Shown here: positions 40,582 through 50,925 of the stretch, one piece after another
Layout of the letters: each line of letters starts with the position of its first letter
Position numbering within the stretch: the stretch's first letter is position 1
Assembly (NCBI GenBank): GCA_022641835.1
Contig: CP048719.1
Coordinates: 372,001 to 436,000, forward strand
Length of the DNA stretch: 64,000 nucleotides
Direction of reading: 5' to 3'
Origin: Petasospora fabianii
Lineage: Eukaryota; Ascomycota; Saccharomycetes; Phaffomycetales; Wickerhamomycetaceae
Made by a program: the position numbers and the translations under genes
Notes under the pieces: generated by a model
Databases searched by the model: none
The model's input: only the letters and a program-made list of their open reading frames with translations
Told to the model about the DNA's origin: nothing

Positions 40582-43281
40582 ATGTCCGACAAGTTAACAT
40601 TCAAGGACAAAGTCGTTGTCATCACTGGAGCAGGAGGTGGCTTGGGTAGACAGTACGCTCTCGCATACGCTAAGAGAGGTGCCAAGGTTGTCGTGAACGA
40701 CTTGGGTGGATCCCTTAAGGGTGATAGTGGCGCCTCCTCCAAGGCGGCTGATGTCGTTGTTGACGAAATCAAGAAGCTTGGTGGTCAGGCTGTCGCCAAC
40801 TACGATTCTGTTGAGTTTGGAGAAAAGATCATCAAGACCGCCGTTGACGCGTTTGGAACAGTGCATATCATTATCAACAATGCTGGTATCCTTAGAGACT
40901 CAAGTTTCAAGAACATGACTGAAAAGGACTTCCAACTCGTGCTTGCTGTGCATCTCACAGGTGCCTACAAGCTCACACATGCCGCCTGGCCATATTTGAA
41001 GCAACAAGGCTACGGAAGAATCATCAACACTGCTTCCCCAGCTGGTTTGTTTGGTAACTTTGGTCAGGCAAACTACTCTCTTGCTAAATCCGCATTAATT
41101 GGTCTCGGTGAGACATGGGCCAAGGAGGGACACAAGTATAACATCAAGGCCAATATCATTGGTCCATTGGCCAGATCAAGAATGACTGAGGAGATTTTAC
41201 CAAAGGACATTCTTGAGAAATTGGGTCCAGAAAAGGTTGTTCCCCTAGTTCTCTACTTGACACACGACTCTTGTCAGTCAACAGGTGCTATCTATGAAGT
41301 TGCCGCTGGTTTCTACGGCCAGATTCGCTGGGAGAGATCATCAGGTGAGTTGTTTAAAGTTGATGAGACGTTCACCCCAGAAGCTATTCTCCAGAAATTT
41401 GACCAGATCTTCGAGTTCAAAGACAAGCCATTCAATAAGGTTACCTATCCAACAGGTATCAGTGATTACGGTCGTCTCGTTGAAACCGGTAAGAGCCTTC
41501 CACCAAACCCACAAGGTTCCCAAAAAGTGTCCCTTAAGGGTAAGGTTGTTATCATTACCGGTGCCGGTAACGGTCTCGGTCGTGCCCATGCCTTGCTTTA
41601 TGGTAAGTATGGTGCCAAGGTTGTTGTTAACGACATGAAGGACCCATCTTCTGTCGTTGACGAGATTAAGAAGGCTGGAGGCGAGGCTGTTGCAAACACT
41701 TCAAACATTGTCACTGATGCTGAGAGCGTTGTCAAGACTGCTTTGGATGCATTCGGAAGAGTTGATATCCTCGTTAACAATGCTGGTATCCTCAGAGACA
41801 AGTCTTTCCTAAAGATGACCGACCAACAGTGGCAACAGGTTATTGATGTCCACGTGTTGGCAACTTACAGACTCTGTAAGCTTGTTTGGCCATTGTTCTT
41901 GAAGCAAAAGTCTGGTACTATCATCAACACTACCTCAACATCTGGTATTTATGGTTCATTTGGTCAGGCTAACTATGCTGCTGCAAAGTGTGGTATCATT
42001 GGTTTCACAAAGACCTTGGCCATTGAAGGTGCAAAGTCCGGTATCACTGCCGTTGCAATTGCTCCACATGCTGAGACCGCTATGACTGCCACTATTTTCA
42101 CCAAGGATGACTTTAACAAGTATGCTCCAGAACAGGTTTCTCCATTTGTGGTTTTGATCTCATCTGATGCCATTGACAAGCGTAAGGTTTCTGGTGAAAT
42201 CTTTGAGGTTGGTGCAGGCTGGGTTGGTAACACAAGATGGCAAACAGCTAAGGGTGCAGTCTCTCATGATAAGGACATTACCCCAGAGTTTATCAGAGAC
42301 CACTGGAATGAGGTTACTGACTTTAGTGAGCCTGCACACAACAAGACCACTAGAGACTCTACAATGAACATCTTTGGTGCCTTGGCTAGAGATGAGGAGG
42401 ATGATGATGACGATGACGATGACGATGACGAGGACTCCAGTGACAATGCTGAGAAGGGTCTTTTCAAGTTCACAGAGCGTGATGTCATCTTGTACAACTT
42501 GGGTCTTGGTGCTAAGGCTTCTGAGCTCAACTATGTGTATGAGAACAATCCTAAGTTTGAGGTTATTCCATCATATGGTGTCATTCCATTTATGGACCAG
42601 AATGGTGGCTTGGACATTGCTTCCTTGTTGAGAAACTTCAACCCAGCTTTGTTGTTGCACGGTGAGCAGTACCTGAGAATTGAGAAGTTCCCAATCCCAA
42701 CATCTGGTACCCTCAAGACTGAGGGTTTCCCAGTTCAAGTCTCTAACAAGGGTGACAAGGCTGCTGTCGTTGTCGGTGGTTTCAAGACTTATGACCAAGA
42801 CTCTGGTGATTTGCTCTTCTACAATGAGTCAACCACCTTTGTGAGAAAGGCACAAGGTGATGACAAGGTGTACGAGCCAAGAACCAAATTTGCCACAGCC
42901 TCTCATGATGCTCCAAAGACCACTCCAGATTTTGAAACCACTGTTGCTACGTCTAAGGATCAGGCTGCCATCTACAGACTTTCTGGTGATTGGAACCCAC
43001 TTCATATTGATCCAAAGTTTGCAGCCCAGGCCAAGTTCCCATCCCCAATCTTGCACGGTTTGTGCTTCTTTGGTATCACAGCGAAGCAGTTGTATGAGAA
43101 GTTTGGTCCATTCAAGGAGATCAAGGTCCGTTTCACCAATGTTGTGTTCCCAGGTGAGCACTTGAAAGTGAAGGCTTGGAAGAATGGAGACAAGGTTACA
43201 TTCCAGACCTGGTCTGTTGAGAGAAACGTATGTGTCATCAACAACGCTGCTTTGACATTGCTCGGTAATGCAAAGTTGTGA
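40582..43281 (+). CDS. FOX2: Peroxisomal multifunctional beta-oxidation enzyme
   Basis: Carries 2-enoyl-CoA hydratase and (3R)-hydroxyacyl-CoA dehydrogenase activities of peroxisomal fatty-acid oxidation. The 899-residue product has two tandem SDR domains, the first with GAGGGLGRQYAL and NYSLAK, the second (from about 315) with GAGNGLGRAHAL and NYAAAK, then a run of acidic residues (604-618, almost all Asp) and a MaoC-type hydratase with DWNPLHIDP and HGLCFFGITAKQL. The C-terminal AKL is a PTS1 signal. The length matches S. cerevisiae Fox2 (900). The Asp run is coded by a GAT/GAC repeat and marks the hinge before the hydratase. Confidence 0.97.
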   Translation: MSDKLTFKDKVVVITGAGGGLGRQYALAYAKRGAKVVVNDLGGSLKGDSGASSKAADVVVDEIKKLGGQAVANYDSVEFGEKIIKTAVDAFGTVHIIINNAGILRDSSFKNMTEKDFQLVLAVHLTGAYKLTHAAWPYLKQQGYGRIINTASPAGLFGNFGQANYSLAKSALIGLGETWAKEGHKYNIKANIIGPLARSRMTEEILPKDILEKLGPEKVVPLVLYLTHDSCQSTGAIYEVAAGFYGQIRWERSSGELFKVDETFTPEAILQKFDQIFEFKDKPFNKVTYPTGISDYGRLVETGKSLPPNPQGSQKVSLKGKVVIITGAGNGLGRAHALLYGKYGAKVVVNDMKDPSSVVDEIKKAGGEAVANTSNIVTDAESVVKTALDAFGRVDILVNNAGILRDKSFLKMTDQQWQQVIDVHVLATYRLCKLVWPLFLKQKSGTIINTTSTSGIYGSFGQANYAAAKCGIIGFTKTLAIEGAKSGITAVAIAPHAETAMTATIFTKDDFNKYAPEQVSPFVVLISSDAIDKRKVSGEIFEVGAGWVGNTRWQTAKGAVSHDKDITPEFIRDHWNEVTDFSEPAHNKTTRDSTMNIFGALARDEEDDDDDDDDDDEDSSDNAEKGLFKFTERDVILYNLGLGAKASELNYVYENNPKFEVIPSYGVIPFMDQNGGLDIASLLRNFNPALLLHGEQYLRIEKFPIPTSGTLKTEGFPVQVSNKGDKAAVVVGGFKTYDQDSGDLLFYNESTTFVRKAQGDDKVYEPRTKFATASHDAPKTTPDFETTVATSKDQAAIYRLSGDWNPLHIDPKFAAQAKFPSPILHGLCFFGITAKQLYEKFGPFKEIKVRFTNVVFPGEHLKVKAWKNGDKVTFQTWSVERNVCVINNAALTLLGNAKL
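42398..42434 (+). repeat. GAT/GAC trinucleotide repeat in FOX2
   Basis: A low-complexity stretch coding for Asp residues in the linker between the second dehydrogenase and hydratase domains; likely variable in length. Confidence 0.8.
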
Positions 43282-44677
43282 TCGGGTGAGTCTGGGTAGA
43301 GGTTACATGCAAGCTGGTATTTGCATGGCCGCATGAGTGAAAAGATTTATACGTTTGATTTATGATGCTACACTTGAACAAAATACGAGCTATTTGAGCT
43401 TAGTGTAAGTTTTATAGTGCGAATATTGTCACCAGTGCTACATTTCCATGCGAGCCAAAGTGATAACAAAAGTGTACATCGCTCGAGGGAGGGAGTGTGC
43501 ATCCTTATTGGCCATTGCCGCAAAGCGGTTGAAACAGGGAGAAAGACTTGGGCTATAGCCGACCACTAACGGAAGTGCACCGTGTGATGGCTATTCAGCC
43601 ACTTGCGAGACTCAAACCGCGGTGCACAGAAATCGACCCAACGGCTCTCCTGTACGGCACCCATTTTATCGGGCTAACAGATTCGGGGTCCTATTTCACA
43701 TTGGCTATTGGAAGAAGAGAGATTTAGCTAGATGGTCCCACTACCTATAGATAAGCAGTGATGAATATAGTGAGCCGCACATCTAGGAAACTCCGCTACC
43801 GGGCCTATCCCCGGCTACAAACAAACTACTGTACGTAGAGACCCATCACACACAGTTGCTGAGGGCCCTAATAGCTATCTTCAATCTCTGTGAGAATTGG
43901 TCTGTGGAAGATCGTCATTTATTGTCGGACACCCCATCACCGGGGCTGACTCAGAACTGTTTTCCTCTGGGCCAGCGATACGGGTGTTCTCTTGGGCTTC
44001 GCGTCAAGCCTGCATGAGTCTATGATTCACACTGAAAAATCGTCCATCGAGCAAGAAGTCTTCTATATAAGCATTTTGCCCTGCTCGTTTCTCACTGACT
44101 TTAACTATTACCGATAGCGCAGCCAATGAAAACGGTACCGAAAATGGTGAGTTAACATTGTCCCTCACAGAGAGAACCACTTGATCTTTACTCCACATAA
44201 TGGTGCTCCAAACACCGAGACCTCATCGCTCGCCCCATATAGCCAACGACTACAAGGCTCTGATCTCGAGAGTTTCCGACTATATTGTCGATTTCAGGGA
44301 CCAATTGAAGGGTCTAGAGTATTCAAGACCGTTGTGCTGATTCACTAGTCTTCAGACTATCATTCTGCGATGATCGCACTTGCTCGGATTGTGATTATAC
44401 CGGGGAGCAATGATCGCGCCACTCACCAGACTTGAATAGCAACCGTTCATTGAACACGGCAGCGGCAATATGCTTTAACAATGTTGCTCAAAGACACTCG
44501 GTAGTACCAGGCCGCGTGGTTATCTCTCAAATCTCAGCCAGATCTAGTTCTCCACTGCCGCAAACCATGCACCCCAGCAAGCATCGCACGGCTTGAGCAC
44601 CGCAATAACCGATGCGGTTCTCTCTCTTTACCTTTAGAGCAACTACTAACTTGTAACAGGCCACCCTATATAAAGCG
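43282..44677. other. 1.4-kb region upstream of the aldehyde dehydrogenase
   Basis: No credible gene. It contains CCAATNA-type boxes (for example 44123-44129) and an ATG directly followed by GTGAGT (44144-44152), with TACTAAC at 44644-44650 and CAG at 44657-44659. Together these could bound a 513-bp intron of the downstream gene (see findings). Confidence 0.5.
44667..44674 (+). promoter_or_regulatory. TATA box immediately before the aldehyde dehydrogenase ATG
   Basis: TATATAAA ends 3 bases before the first ATG (44678) and 77 bases before the second in-frame ATG (44744). Confidence 0.55.
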
Positions 44678-46237
44678 ATGGCTGTTGCCTCGTTACCTCT
44701 TCGTCAATCATCGGCTTTCACTCTCAAATCAGCATTCAGAACAATGACAACCAACAGATCTATTGCCGAGCCTATCAAGATCACATTGCCAAATGGTCTC
44801 TCATACGAACAGCCAACTGGTATTTTCGTGAACAATAACTTCTACCAGACTGAAAAGACTATTGAGGTTGAGTCTCCAGCCACTGAGGAGGTTGTTGCCC
44901 ATGTGTATGCTGCCAACTCCGACGATGTCGACTATGCCGTCAATGCTGCCGAGAAGGCCTTTGAAGAGACCTGGTCTACTGCTCCAGCCAAGGAGCGTGC
45001 CCGTTTGCTGCTAAAGCTTGCTGATCTTGTTGAAAAGAACAAGGAACTCATGTCATCCATCGAATCCTTTGACAATGGTAAGACACTCGCCCTTTCCCGT
45101 GTTGATGTTGGGTTGGTTATCGACTACTTGAGATACACTGCTGGTTTTGCCGATAAGATTGATGGTCGTTCTATCCCAACTGAAGGATACGTCAACTACA
45201 CATACAGAGAGCCACTTGGTGTCTGTGGTCAGATAATTCCATGGAACTTCCCAGTTATGATGTTGTCTTGGAAGATTGCTCCTGCCCTGGTCACTGGTAA
45301 CACTGTTGTATTGAAGCCAGCCTCTGCTACTCCACTCAACGCTTTGTTCTTTGCTTCCTTATGTAAGGAGGCTGGTTTCCCAGACGGTGTCGTCAACATT
45401 GTTCCAGGTCCAGGTAAAACCTGTGGTGATGCAATCTTGAACCACCCAAAGATTAGAAAGATTGCCTTTACTGGTTCCACTGAAATTGGTAGAGATGTTA
45501 TGGTGAAGGCTGCTCAGTCCAACTTGAAAAAGGTTACTCTTGAGCTCGGTGGTAAGTCTCCACATATTGTTTTTGATGATTGTGACTTCAAAAAGACCTT
45601 GGATAACCTTGTGAGCGGTATTTTCAGTAATGCAGGTCAGGTCTGCTCTTCCGGTTCCAGAATTTATGTACAGGATACCATTTACGATAAGCTTCTCTCT
45701 GAGTTCAAGACCCACTTGGAAACCAAGATCAAGGTTGGTTCTCCATTCGATGAATCCAACTACCAGGGTGCCATCACCAACAAGCAACAGTTTGATACCA
45801 TCTTGAAGTACATTGATATTGGTAAGAAGTCATCTGCCAAGCTCCTTACTGGTGGTGAGCGTATTGGTACTAAGGGTTACTACATCCAGCCAACTGTGTT
45901 CTATGATGTTGCTCCGGATGCCCAGATCATGAAAGAGGAGATCTTTGGTCCAGTCGTAGTCATCTCCAAATTCTCCACCATTGATGAAGTTGTCAAGTTG
46001 GCCAATGATTCTGAGTACGGTTTGGGTGCTGGTATCCAGACCGAGAACATCAGCAGGGCCCTCGCTGTCGCCAAACAGATCAAATCCGGTACCGTCTGGA
46101 TCAACACTTATAACGACTTTGACGCTACTGTTCCATTTGGTGGTTATAAGCAGTCCGGTTTCGGTAGAGAGATGGGTGAAGAGGCTCTGGACAACTACAC
46201 TCAGGTGAAGGCTGTCAGAATTAAGTTGGATCTCTAA
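44678..46237 (+). CDS. NAD(P)+ aldehyde dehydrogenase, ALD4/5/6 group
   Basis: Oxidises acetaldehyde and other aldehydes to acids, feeding acetate and NAD(P)H production. The 519-residue product has a presequence-like N-terminus (1-22, rich in Ser, Arg and hydrophobic residues, no acids), then [31 protein letters not shown], which resembles the start of cytosolic Ald6. The nucleotide-binding motif FTGSTEIGR, the general base Glu289 (TLELGGK) and catalytic Cys323 (GQVCSSGSR) are intact. Starting at residue 23 would give a cytosolic enzyme; starting at residue 1 a mitochondrial one. Codon use suggests high expression. Confidence 0.95.
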   Translation: MAVASLPLRQSSAFTLKSAFRTMTTNRSIAEPIKITLPNGLSYEQPTGIFVNNNFYQTEKTIEVESPATEEVVAHVYAANSDDVDYAVNAAEKAFEETWSTAPAKERARLLLKLADLVEKNKELMSSIESFDNGKTLALSRVDVGLVIDYLRYTAGFADKIDGRSIPTEGYVNYTYREPLGVCGQIIPWNFPVMMLSWKIAPALVTGNTVVLKPASATPLNALFFASLCKEAGFPDGVVNIVPGPGKTCGDAILNHPKIRKIAFTGSTEIGRDVMVKAAQSNLKKVTLELGGKSPHIVFDDCDFKKTLDNLVSGIFSNAGQVCSSGSRIYVQDTIYDKLLSEFKTHLETKIKVGSPFDESNYQGAITNKQQFDTILKYIDIGKKSSAKLLTGGERIGTKGYYIQPTVFYDVAPDAQIMKEEIFGPVVVISKFSTIDEVVKLANDSEYGLGAGIQTENISRALAVAKQIKSGTVWINTYNDFDATVPFGGYKQSGFGREMGEEALDNYTQVKAVRIKLDL

Positions 46238-46360
46238 TTTGATATTTGAGCTATGATTTAACTGAAATTCACTTTGCAATACTATGCGTTGTGTCAAATG
46301 AGAATCTTGTAGTGTGTAGAGCTTAGTCTAAATCTCTTGGGTTGTAAATGCAATGGAAGG

Positions 46361-46391
46361 GTTTCCTTCGGACGGAACTCCGAAGGGAAAC
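46361..46391. repeat. Inverted repeat / hairpin in the 3' flank of the aldehyde dehydrogenase gene
   Basis: Arms at 46361-46372 and 46379-46391 pair over 12 bases with one bulged C around a 6-nt loop (CGGAAC). It lies 124 bases after the stop codon and could be a 3' UTR structure. Confidence 0.7.
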
Positions 46392-46785
46392 GTTCATAGC
46401 AGTATGCAGTACTGTTGGAACGTTCTAGAGCATCTGATCCAATGCTGAGAATTATTGGTTACTTATGACACAATCGTGACTGATATTGTAGAATATTCTT
46501 ATGGAAGCTGTCAACAATAGCTGATTCATTCATTTATTCCTTCGTAAATCTGGGGAAAAGAAGAAATTATGCTTCGCCTAGCCACTCAGAATGCGCGATT
46601 TGTCACAAAGCGCGAAGGCTACAGTTTTACGTAACTCTTTGTAAGTTGCGATTCGTCGGGGTGTTTTGGTGGAGATGCAGGTCAAATGTATGTAGACAAA
46701 TCCCTGTTTTACCGGGTGGGGCGCGGTTTCGTAATGCTTTGGCAAGCATGCGATGAGCTTGACCAACAAAGATGAAAGAAACAGG

Positions 46786-46793
46786 TATAAAAG
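46786..46793 (+). promoter_or_regulatory. TATA box of the pirin gene
   Basis: TATAAAAG lies 138 bases before the ATG chosen at 46924. Confidence 0.55.
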
Positions 46794-46923
46794 AGCAGAT
46801 GCATCTTCCATTGAATTTCAAATCTCATTTTTCGAGAGACATCAAAACACTAAGAGACTTCGAACGTTGAATACAACAGATCGAATCACACACATAATTA
46901 CTCAAACTACTACAACTGCACAT

Positions 46924-47880
46924 ATGACTGATATGGTTTCCCCAAGATCTATCCTCAAGTTCTTCATTGCCGTGGCCCAAGAGGAGGGCGTTGGCGCCCA
47001 GGTGCGAAGATCAATTGGAACTATGAAGATGCGTAACTTCCCACCATTCCTCATGCTTGATCACTTCAATGTTACCCCACCAGCCGGTTTCCCAGACCAT
47101 CCACACAGAGGTTTCTCCACCATCACTTATGTCAACGAAGGTATGATGGCCCACGAGGACTTTACAGGTTCCATGGGTGTCTTGAGACCTGGTGACTTGC
47201 AGTTCATGACTGCTGGTAAGGGTATTGTTCACTCTGAAATTCCTGTCAAGACACCAGATAACCAGGCATGTGTCGGTATGCAATTGTGGGTTGACTTGCC
47301 AGAGGAATTGAAGAATTGTGATCCTCTTTACAGAGATTTGAAGCGTGAAGAGATTCCAACTGCCAAGCCAAACGACAAGGTTTCTGTCAAGGTCATTGCC
47401 GGTGAGGCTTATGGTGTCAAGTCCGTCCAGGATTTGGCTCACGTTGCTGTTCATTACTACGACTACGAAGTCGCCCCAGGTGGTGAGTTCTCTCAACCAT
47501 TCCCAGATAACCACAATGTCTTCCTTTACATCTTGAAGGGTGAGCTCGAGGTCAACGGCACCCACTTGGAGCAGCACTCTGCTGCCTTCTTCAACAGAGA
47601 TGGTACCGATGTCGTTGCTAAGGTTCCTGAGTCTCAGAGTGGCAAGACTAGACTCATTGTCGTTGGTGGTGAGATCCTCAACCAGCCAATCTTCCAGCAT
47701 GGTCCATTTGTTGCCACATCTCGTGAAAAGATTTACGATGCATTCCTTTCCTACCAAGAAGGCTCTAACGGCTTTGAAAGAGCTAAGGGTTGGTACTCTA
47801 AGATCGGTCGTGGTGTTGACTCTAAGGACTTGGACAAGGATTTGCAAGTTGAGGGTAAGCCAGTCAAGGATGAACTCTGA
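46924..47880 (+). CDS. Pirin family bicupin protein
   Basis: Pirins are iron-binding bicupins found as nuclear co-factors or quercetin dioxygenases. The 318-residue product has the metal ligands His59 and His61 (DHPHRGFSTITYV), His103 and Glu105 (GIVHSEIP), and the FPPFLMLDHFNV and RPGDLQFMTAGKG signatures; the second cupin is the more divergent half, as usual. The C-terminus reads KDEL, but there is no signal peptide, so ER retention is unlikely. I believe S. cerevisiae lacks this family. The frame extends upstream to another ATG (46753), but that lies upstream of the TATA box. Confidence 0.92.
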   Translation: MTDMVSPRSILKFFIAVAQEEGVGAQVRRSIGTMKMRNFPPFLMLDHFNVTPPAGFPDHPHRGFSTITYVNEGMMAHEDFTGSMGVLRPGDLQFMTAGKGIVHSEIPVKTPDNQACVGMQLWVDLPEELKNCDPLYRDLKREEIPTAKPNDKVSVKVIAGEAYGVKSVQDLAHVAVHYYDYEVAPGGEFSQPFPDNHNVFLYILKGELEVNGTHLEQHSAAFFNRDGTDVVAKVPESQSGKTRLIVVGGEILNQPIFQHGPFVATSREKIYDAFLSYQEGSNGFERAKGWYSKIGRGVDSKDLDKDLQVEGKPVKDEL

Positions 47881-48187
47881 TCTGTCCCTCGCTTGATTAT
47901 TATTTGTTTCTTTGACATTCTAATCTTATTTATTACTTTAAATAACTAATATCTTTGCTTTATAATCAGTCAAGTAGTCCATTCATCCGTGATATCTGTA
48001 AACAGGGCTAAAGTTGTAGCAGCCATAACTGTAATGGTACAGTGATGGTGATGCGCGCCATATATGGCAGGCGATCTATGCTGGCCCGCGCAAAAATTTC
48101 TGTAGAAGCTCATCTCATCTCTACTTGTGTCTCATCGTTTTTGGACCTTCTACGCCACTTCAACCCATATCGTCACATACAATCAAT
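47881..48187. other. Short gap between pirin and the next gene
   Basis: A 307-bp AT-rich 3' flank and promoter; nothing else seen. Confidence 0.6.
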
Positions 48188-48745
48188 ATGCCACGCACTA
48201 GGTCACAGTCAGGGTACCATGCTACTCGTCAAATACCCAACAACACTCAGCAAAATGCCAGATCAGGCGATGCTTCCAAGCAAAAGAAAACCAAGAGACA
48301 TACTATACCGGATTCAAAGCTCACGCATCCACGGACTGGGTTCGTGATCAGTAAACCAAGGTTCAAATATGATCCTAAAGTGGTGGAACAAGAATCTCCT
48401 TCGGCAGATCGTGACAAGCTATTAGCAAAAGTTGAAGAGTGTGCATCAAAGATCACACCAACGTTACAACGGCTAAGTCCAGAATTAGTACAACAAGTTG
48501 ATGAGCTAAGGAAGTTTAAAATCTTCAAAACGTTTAATGTGGACATGCAGACACTGAGACTTTTGGAGTCTGAGATATATGAGATGACAGATAAGGATAA
48601 CGAGCTCGATCAGCTACTGCAGATGGAAGATGGCCAAGAACAAGATGAAAAATTCTGGCAACACTACGGTTTAAAGCTCAACGATGATATTGATCAGAGT
48701 TTCATCAAGAAGGAGGAAATAGAGGAGTTGAGTTTGAGTAACTGA
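48188..48745 (+). CDS. Hypothetical 185-residue protein with helical C-terminal half
   Basis: I do not recognise this gene. It starts MPRTRSQSGYHATRQ; the first 60 residues are basic, polar and probably disordered. The second half is charged and predicted helical (DRDKLLAKVEECASKITPTLQRLSPELVQQVDELRKF, then DMQTLRLLESEIYEMTDKDNELDQLLQMEDG), ending acidic. This build is common among small kinetochore or chromatin-associated subunits, but I can name no family. It has no signal peptide or membrane helix. Codon use looks like an ordinary low-expressed gene. It is convergent with the Derlin gene. Confidence 0.75.
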   Translation: MPRTRSQSGYHATRQIPNNTQQNARSGDASKQKKTKRHTIPDSKLTHPRTGFVISKPRFKYDPKVVEQESPSADRDKLLAKVEECASKITPTLQRLSPELVQQVDELRKFKIFKTFNVDMQTLRLLESEIYEMTDKDNELDQLLQMEDGQEQDEKFWQHYGLKLNDDIDQSFIKKEEIEELSLSN

Positions 48746-48896
48746 GACAATATGAATGGCTTATGTTAGTAGGCTAGCCAAAATTATGATTTATTAGCTG
48801 CCCGCCATGGCTATAGGCTCTACGAATACTATATAGCATACGATACCAAAAATGATAATGCATCACATTCATGAAGTTCGTAAATTTTATTATCCT

Positions 48897-49619
48897 TCAA
48901 TTAGGAAGACGCTCTTGCTCCACCAAAGGATCCTCTGGGACTCCTTCTGGGAGTAAACCTTCTCTAGCACCTTCATCTGGATTTATATGTGGAATCGGTC
49001 TTGTCCTCCATCTCCATGGAGGTTGAAGGATTTTAATATTGTTATGCAATTTTGAAAAGACATCTTCAAAGTAAAAGAGGATATGGCCAACAACCAAACC
49101 AGCGAGACCTGCTGCTGATATGCTTCCTCTCCATAACAGTGCTTGCGCAATGATGACAAACGCATAGTATGTGGCCTTAATGTTGAGGAAACCAAAGATT
49201 GCAATTTCTTCATGTGGGTTCTGCCGAGACCACACATACATCAATGAAGCCACAAGTGCAAAGCTGAGCCATGTGTTGGTGTTGAACAGGAATGAGTAGA
49301 TGATCAAAACGAAGCAGTTGACGAAGATATACCATAGATAATCCGCTGAGGAATTGAAACCCTGTTCGATGGTACAAGAGTGCTGGGTAATGATATAGAC
49401 CTGGTATAGCATGTATAAGTCAATTTCTCCAAAGTAGAAGAATGAAGAAAATAATCGCCAGTACTGGTGTTTCTTAACAATAGCAATGGGGACAAAGCTC
49501 AAGTCCTTGTCACTGATTAGATTTGTAGAAACAAGCACAGATGCAGCGAGAATTGCAATGGACCAGCACCGTGTCACGATAGGCATTTCAAGAGCCCATG
49601 CCAGCACTGCTCTCTCCAT
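48897..49619 (-). CDS. DER1: Derlin family ER-associated degradation protein (Der1-like)
   Basis: Rhomboid pseudoprotease of the ER membrane that moves misfolded luminal proteins to the cytosol. The 240-residue product starts with the Derlin signature PIVTRCWSIAI, followed by KKHQYWRLFSSFFYFG and about six hydrophobic segments, and WSRQNPHEEIAIFGFLNIKATYYAF, where the conserved WxR motif lies. The length (Der1 211, Dfm1 341) and the lack of a Cdc48-binding SHP box in the proline-rich tail favour Der1 over Dfm1. Confidence 0.85.
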   Translation of the reverse strand: MERAVLAWALEMPIVTRCWSIAILAASVLVSTNLISDKDLSFVPIAIVKKHQYWRLFSSFFYFGEIDLYMLYQVYIITQHSCTIEQGFNSSADYLWYIFVNCFVLIIYSFLFNTNTWLSFALVASLMYVWSRQNPHEEIAIFGFLNIKATYYAFVIIAQALLWRGSISAAGLAGLVVGHILFYFEDVFSKLHNNIKILQPPWRWRTRPIPHINPDEGAREGLLPEGVPEDPLVEQERLPN

Positions 49620-50113
49620 ATTACCGATTTGTATGTTTAGAATTAGAGTGGTGGAAGTTTTGGAGAAATGGAGAAACAGTGGTGATGAGCTGTCATATAA
49701 GCTTAAGCGCCTGAGAGGTCACAGAATACGCGAAAGAGCCAGGGCACACAACGTTTCCTCATTTGGCAGAGCGGCATGGTGGGTTTAAAAAAAAAAAAAA
49801 AAAACCTAAGTGGCCTCTCTATGACGTCGCAGTCGCGTAAACAAAAGGGTTCAATCACCCGTGTCTCTATTTTCGTCTCCAAACTTGGGAGTTCAAACTT
49901 CCCACGGTCACGTTCTCCGAGACACCGCACCCACCTACTCTATTCACTTAGCTACACACCCAATCGCCTTATTCCACTATCAAGCTAGTTCAGTCACTTC
50001 ATCAAAAACTACGCTTCACATTCCGTATCAGTTCATTCTCTGGTCGAGCCCCACGTACACTGGTACTATATATCTATTCAGAACACCCCAATCAGATCTA
50101 CAACAACAAGAGA
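49620..50113. promoter_or_regulatory. Divergent promoter with an 18-base poly(A) tract
   Basis: A 494-bp gap between divergent genes, with an uninterrupted run of 18 A at 49787-49804; such tracts usually exclude nucleosomes. Confidence 0.65.
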
Positions 50114-50782
50114 ATGTCAACACACCCATCCCCAGATACACCGGTATCCACCCGGACAACCACCAATCAGTCACCCAACACCAAAGATGAAGTATTCACC
50201 CCGAGTACGCGTCGACTATCTGATGGGTCTGACCGCACAAGCACAACAGACATAACCATCCCCTCATCTCGCGACACAAGCCTCAACGCAGGCACAGCAC
50301 CTATCAATAGTACTGCGAACTATGAGACATCACAAAGATTTAACCGCAATCACAACCGTGAATCCTCGTTGCTCTCGCATCTCGCTCTTGATGAAGCGGA
50401 AGTGAGAGCATGGCAAGCTGTCGCGTCACCACCAGCGACTCCTGTGAGACCAAGACTCGCACAACCTCGCTCAGTACCAGCATACTGTTTCCCGTCTTTA
50501 CGTGGGAAATTACCAACACCGGTCACTACACCTACGATTGAGTTTGAAGACAGAATTCAGGAGCTTGAAAGACCCATGGTGAGACGTGAACAATCTGAGG
50601 TGCGATACTCAATCTATGTCAACGATGCAGATTTTGAACAGCCAAAAAATGGATGGATTAAGAAGCTGAGACATAACCGTGGCGGGTCCATTGGTGAATT
50701 ATTCTCATTCACGAAAAAGCAGAATGCTCATAAGCCAACGAAGTCTGCATCCGAGGTGGTTGGCACTGAGTGGTGGAAATGA
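50114..50782 (+). CDS. Hypothetical Ser/Thr/Pro-rich 222-residue protein
   Basis: Not recognised. The N-terminal third is Ser/Thr/Pro-rich (STHPSPDTPVSTRTTTNQSPNT, many S/T-P sites) and likely disordered and phosphorylated. Two short ordered-looking segments follow: SLLSHLALDEAEVRAWQAVASPPATPVRP and, near the C-terminus, YSIYVNDADFEQPKNGWIKKLRHNRGGSIGELFSFTKK, which is basic. No membrane segment or signal peptide. It may be a regulatory phosphoprotein, but I can assign no function. Confidence 0.7.
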   Translation: MSTHPSPDTPVSTRTTTNQSPNTKDEVFTPSTRRLSDGSDRTSTTDITIPSSRDTSLNAGTAPINSTANYETSQRFNRNHNRESSLLSHLALDEAEVRAWQAVASPPATPVRPRLAQPRSVPAYCFPSLRGKLPTPVTTPTIEFEDRIQELERPMVRREQSEVRYSIYVNDADFEQPKNGWIKKLRHNRGGSIGELFSFTKKQNAHKPTKSASEVVGTEWWK

Positions 50783-50925
50783 CCTAATTAAGACCGTAAA
50801 ACTCCCCCTTACAATCATCATTCACTTCATCTAGTTAATAATTTCATCATCTTCGATGATGTGCACTACGTTTTTAATGAACATTACGACGTCTTTAATT
50901 AGTCCAGTTGCTTGTAGAAAGGTAT

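Larger units (their letters stand above)
46238..46923. other. Region between the aldehyde dehydrogenase and pirin genes
   Basis: A 686-bp gap with a strong hairpin (46361-46391) and the pirin TATA box. The open frame before the pirin ATG runs through the TATA box, so it is not coding. Confidence 0.6.

Noticed and set aside
47869-47880. KDEL at the pirin C-terminus as an ER-retention signal
   Set aside because: The protein has no signal peptide or membrane segment, so it cannot enter the ER lumen.
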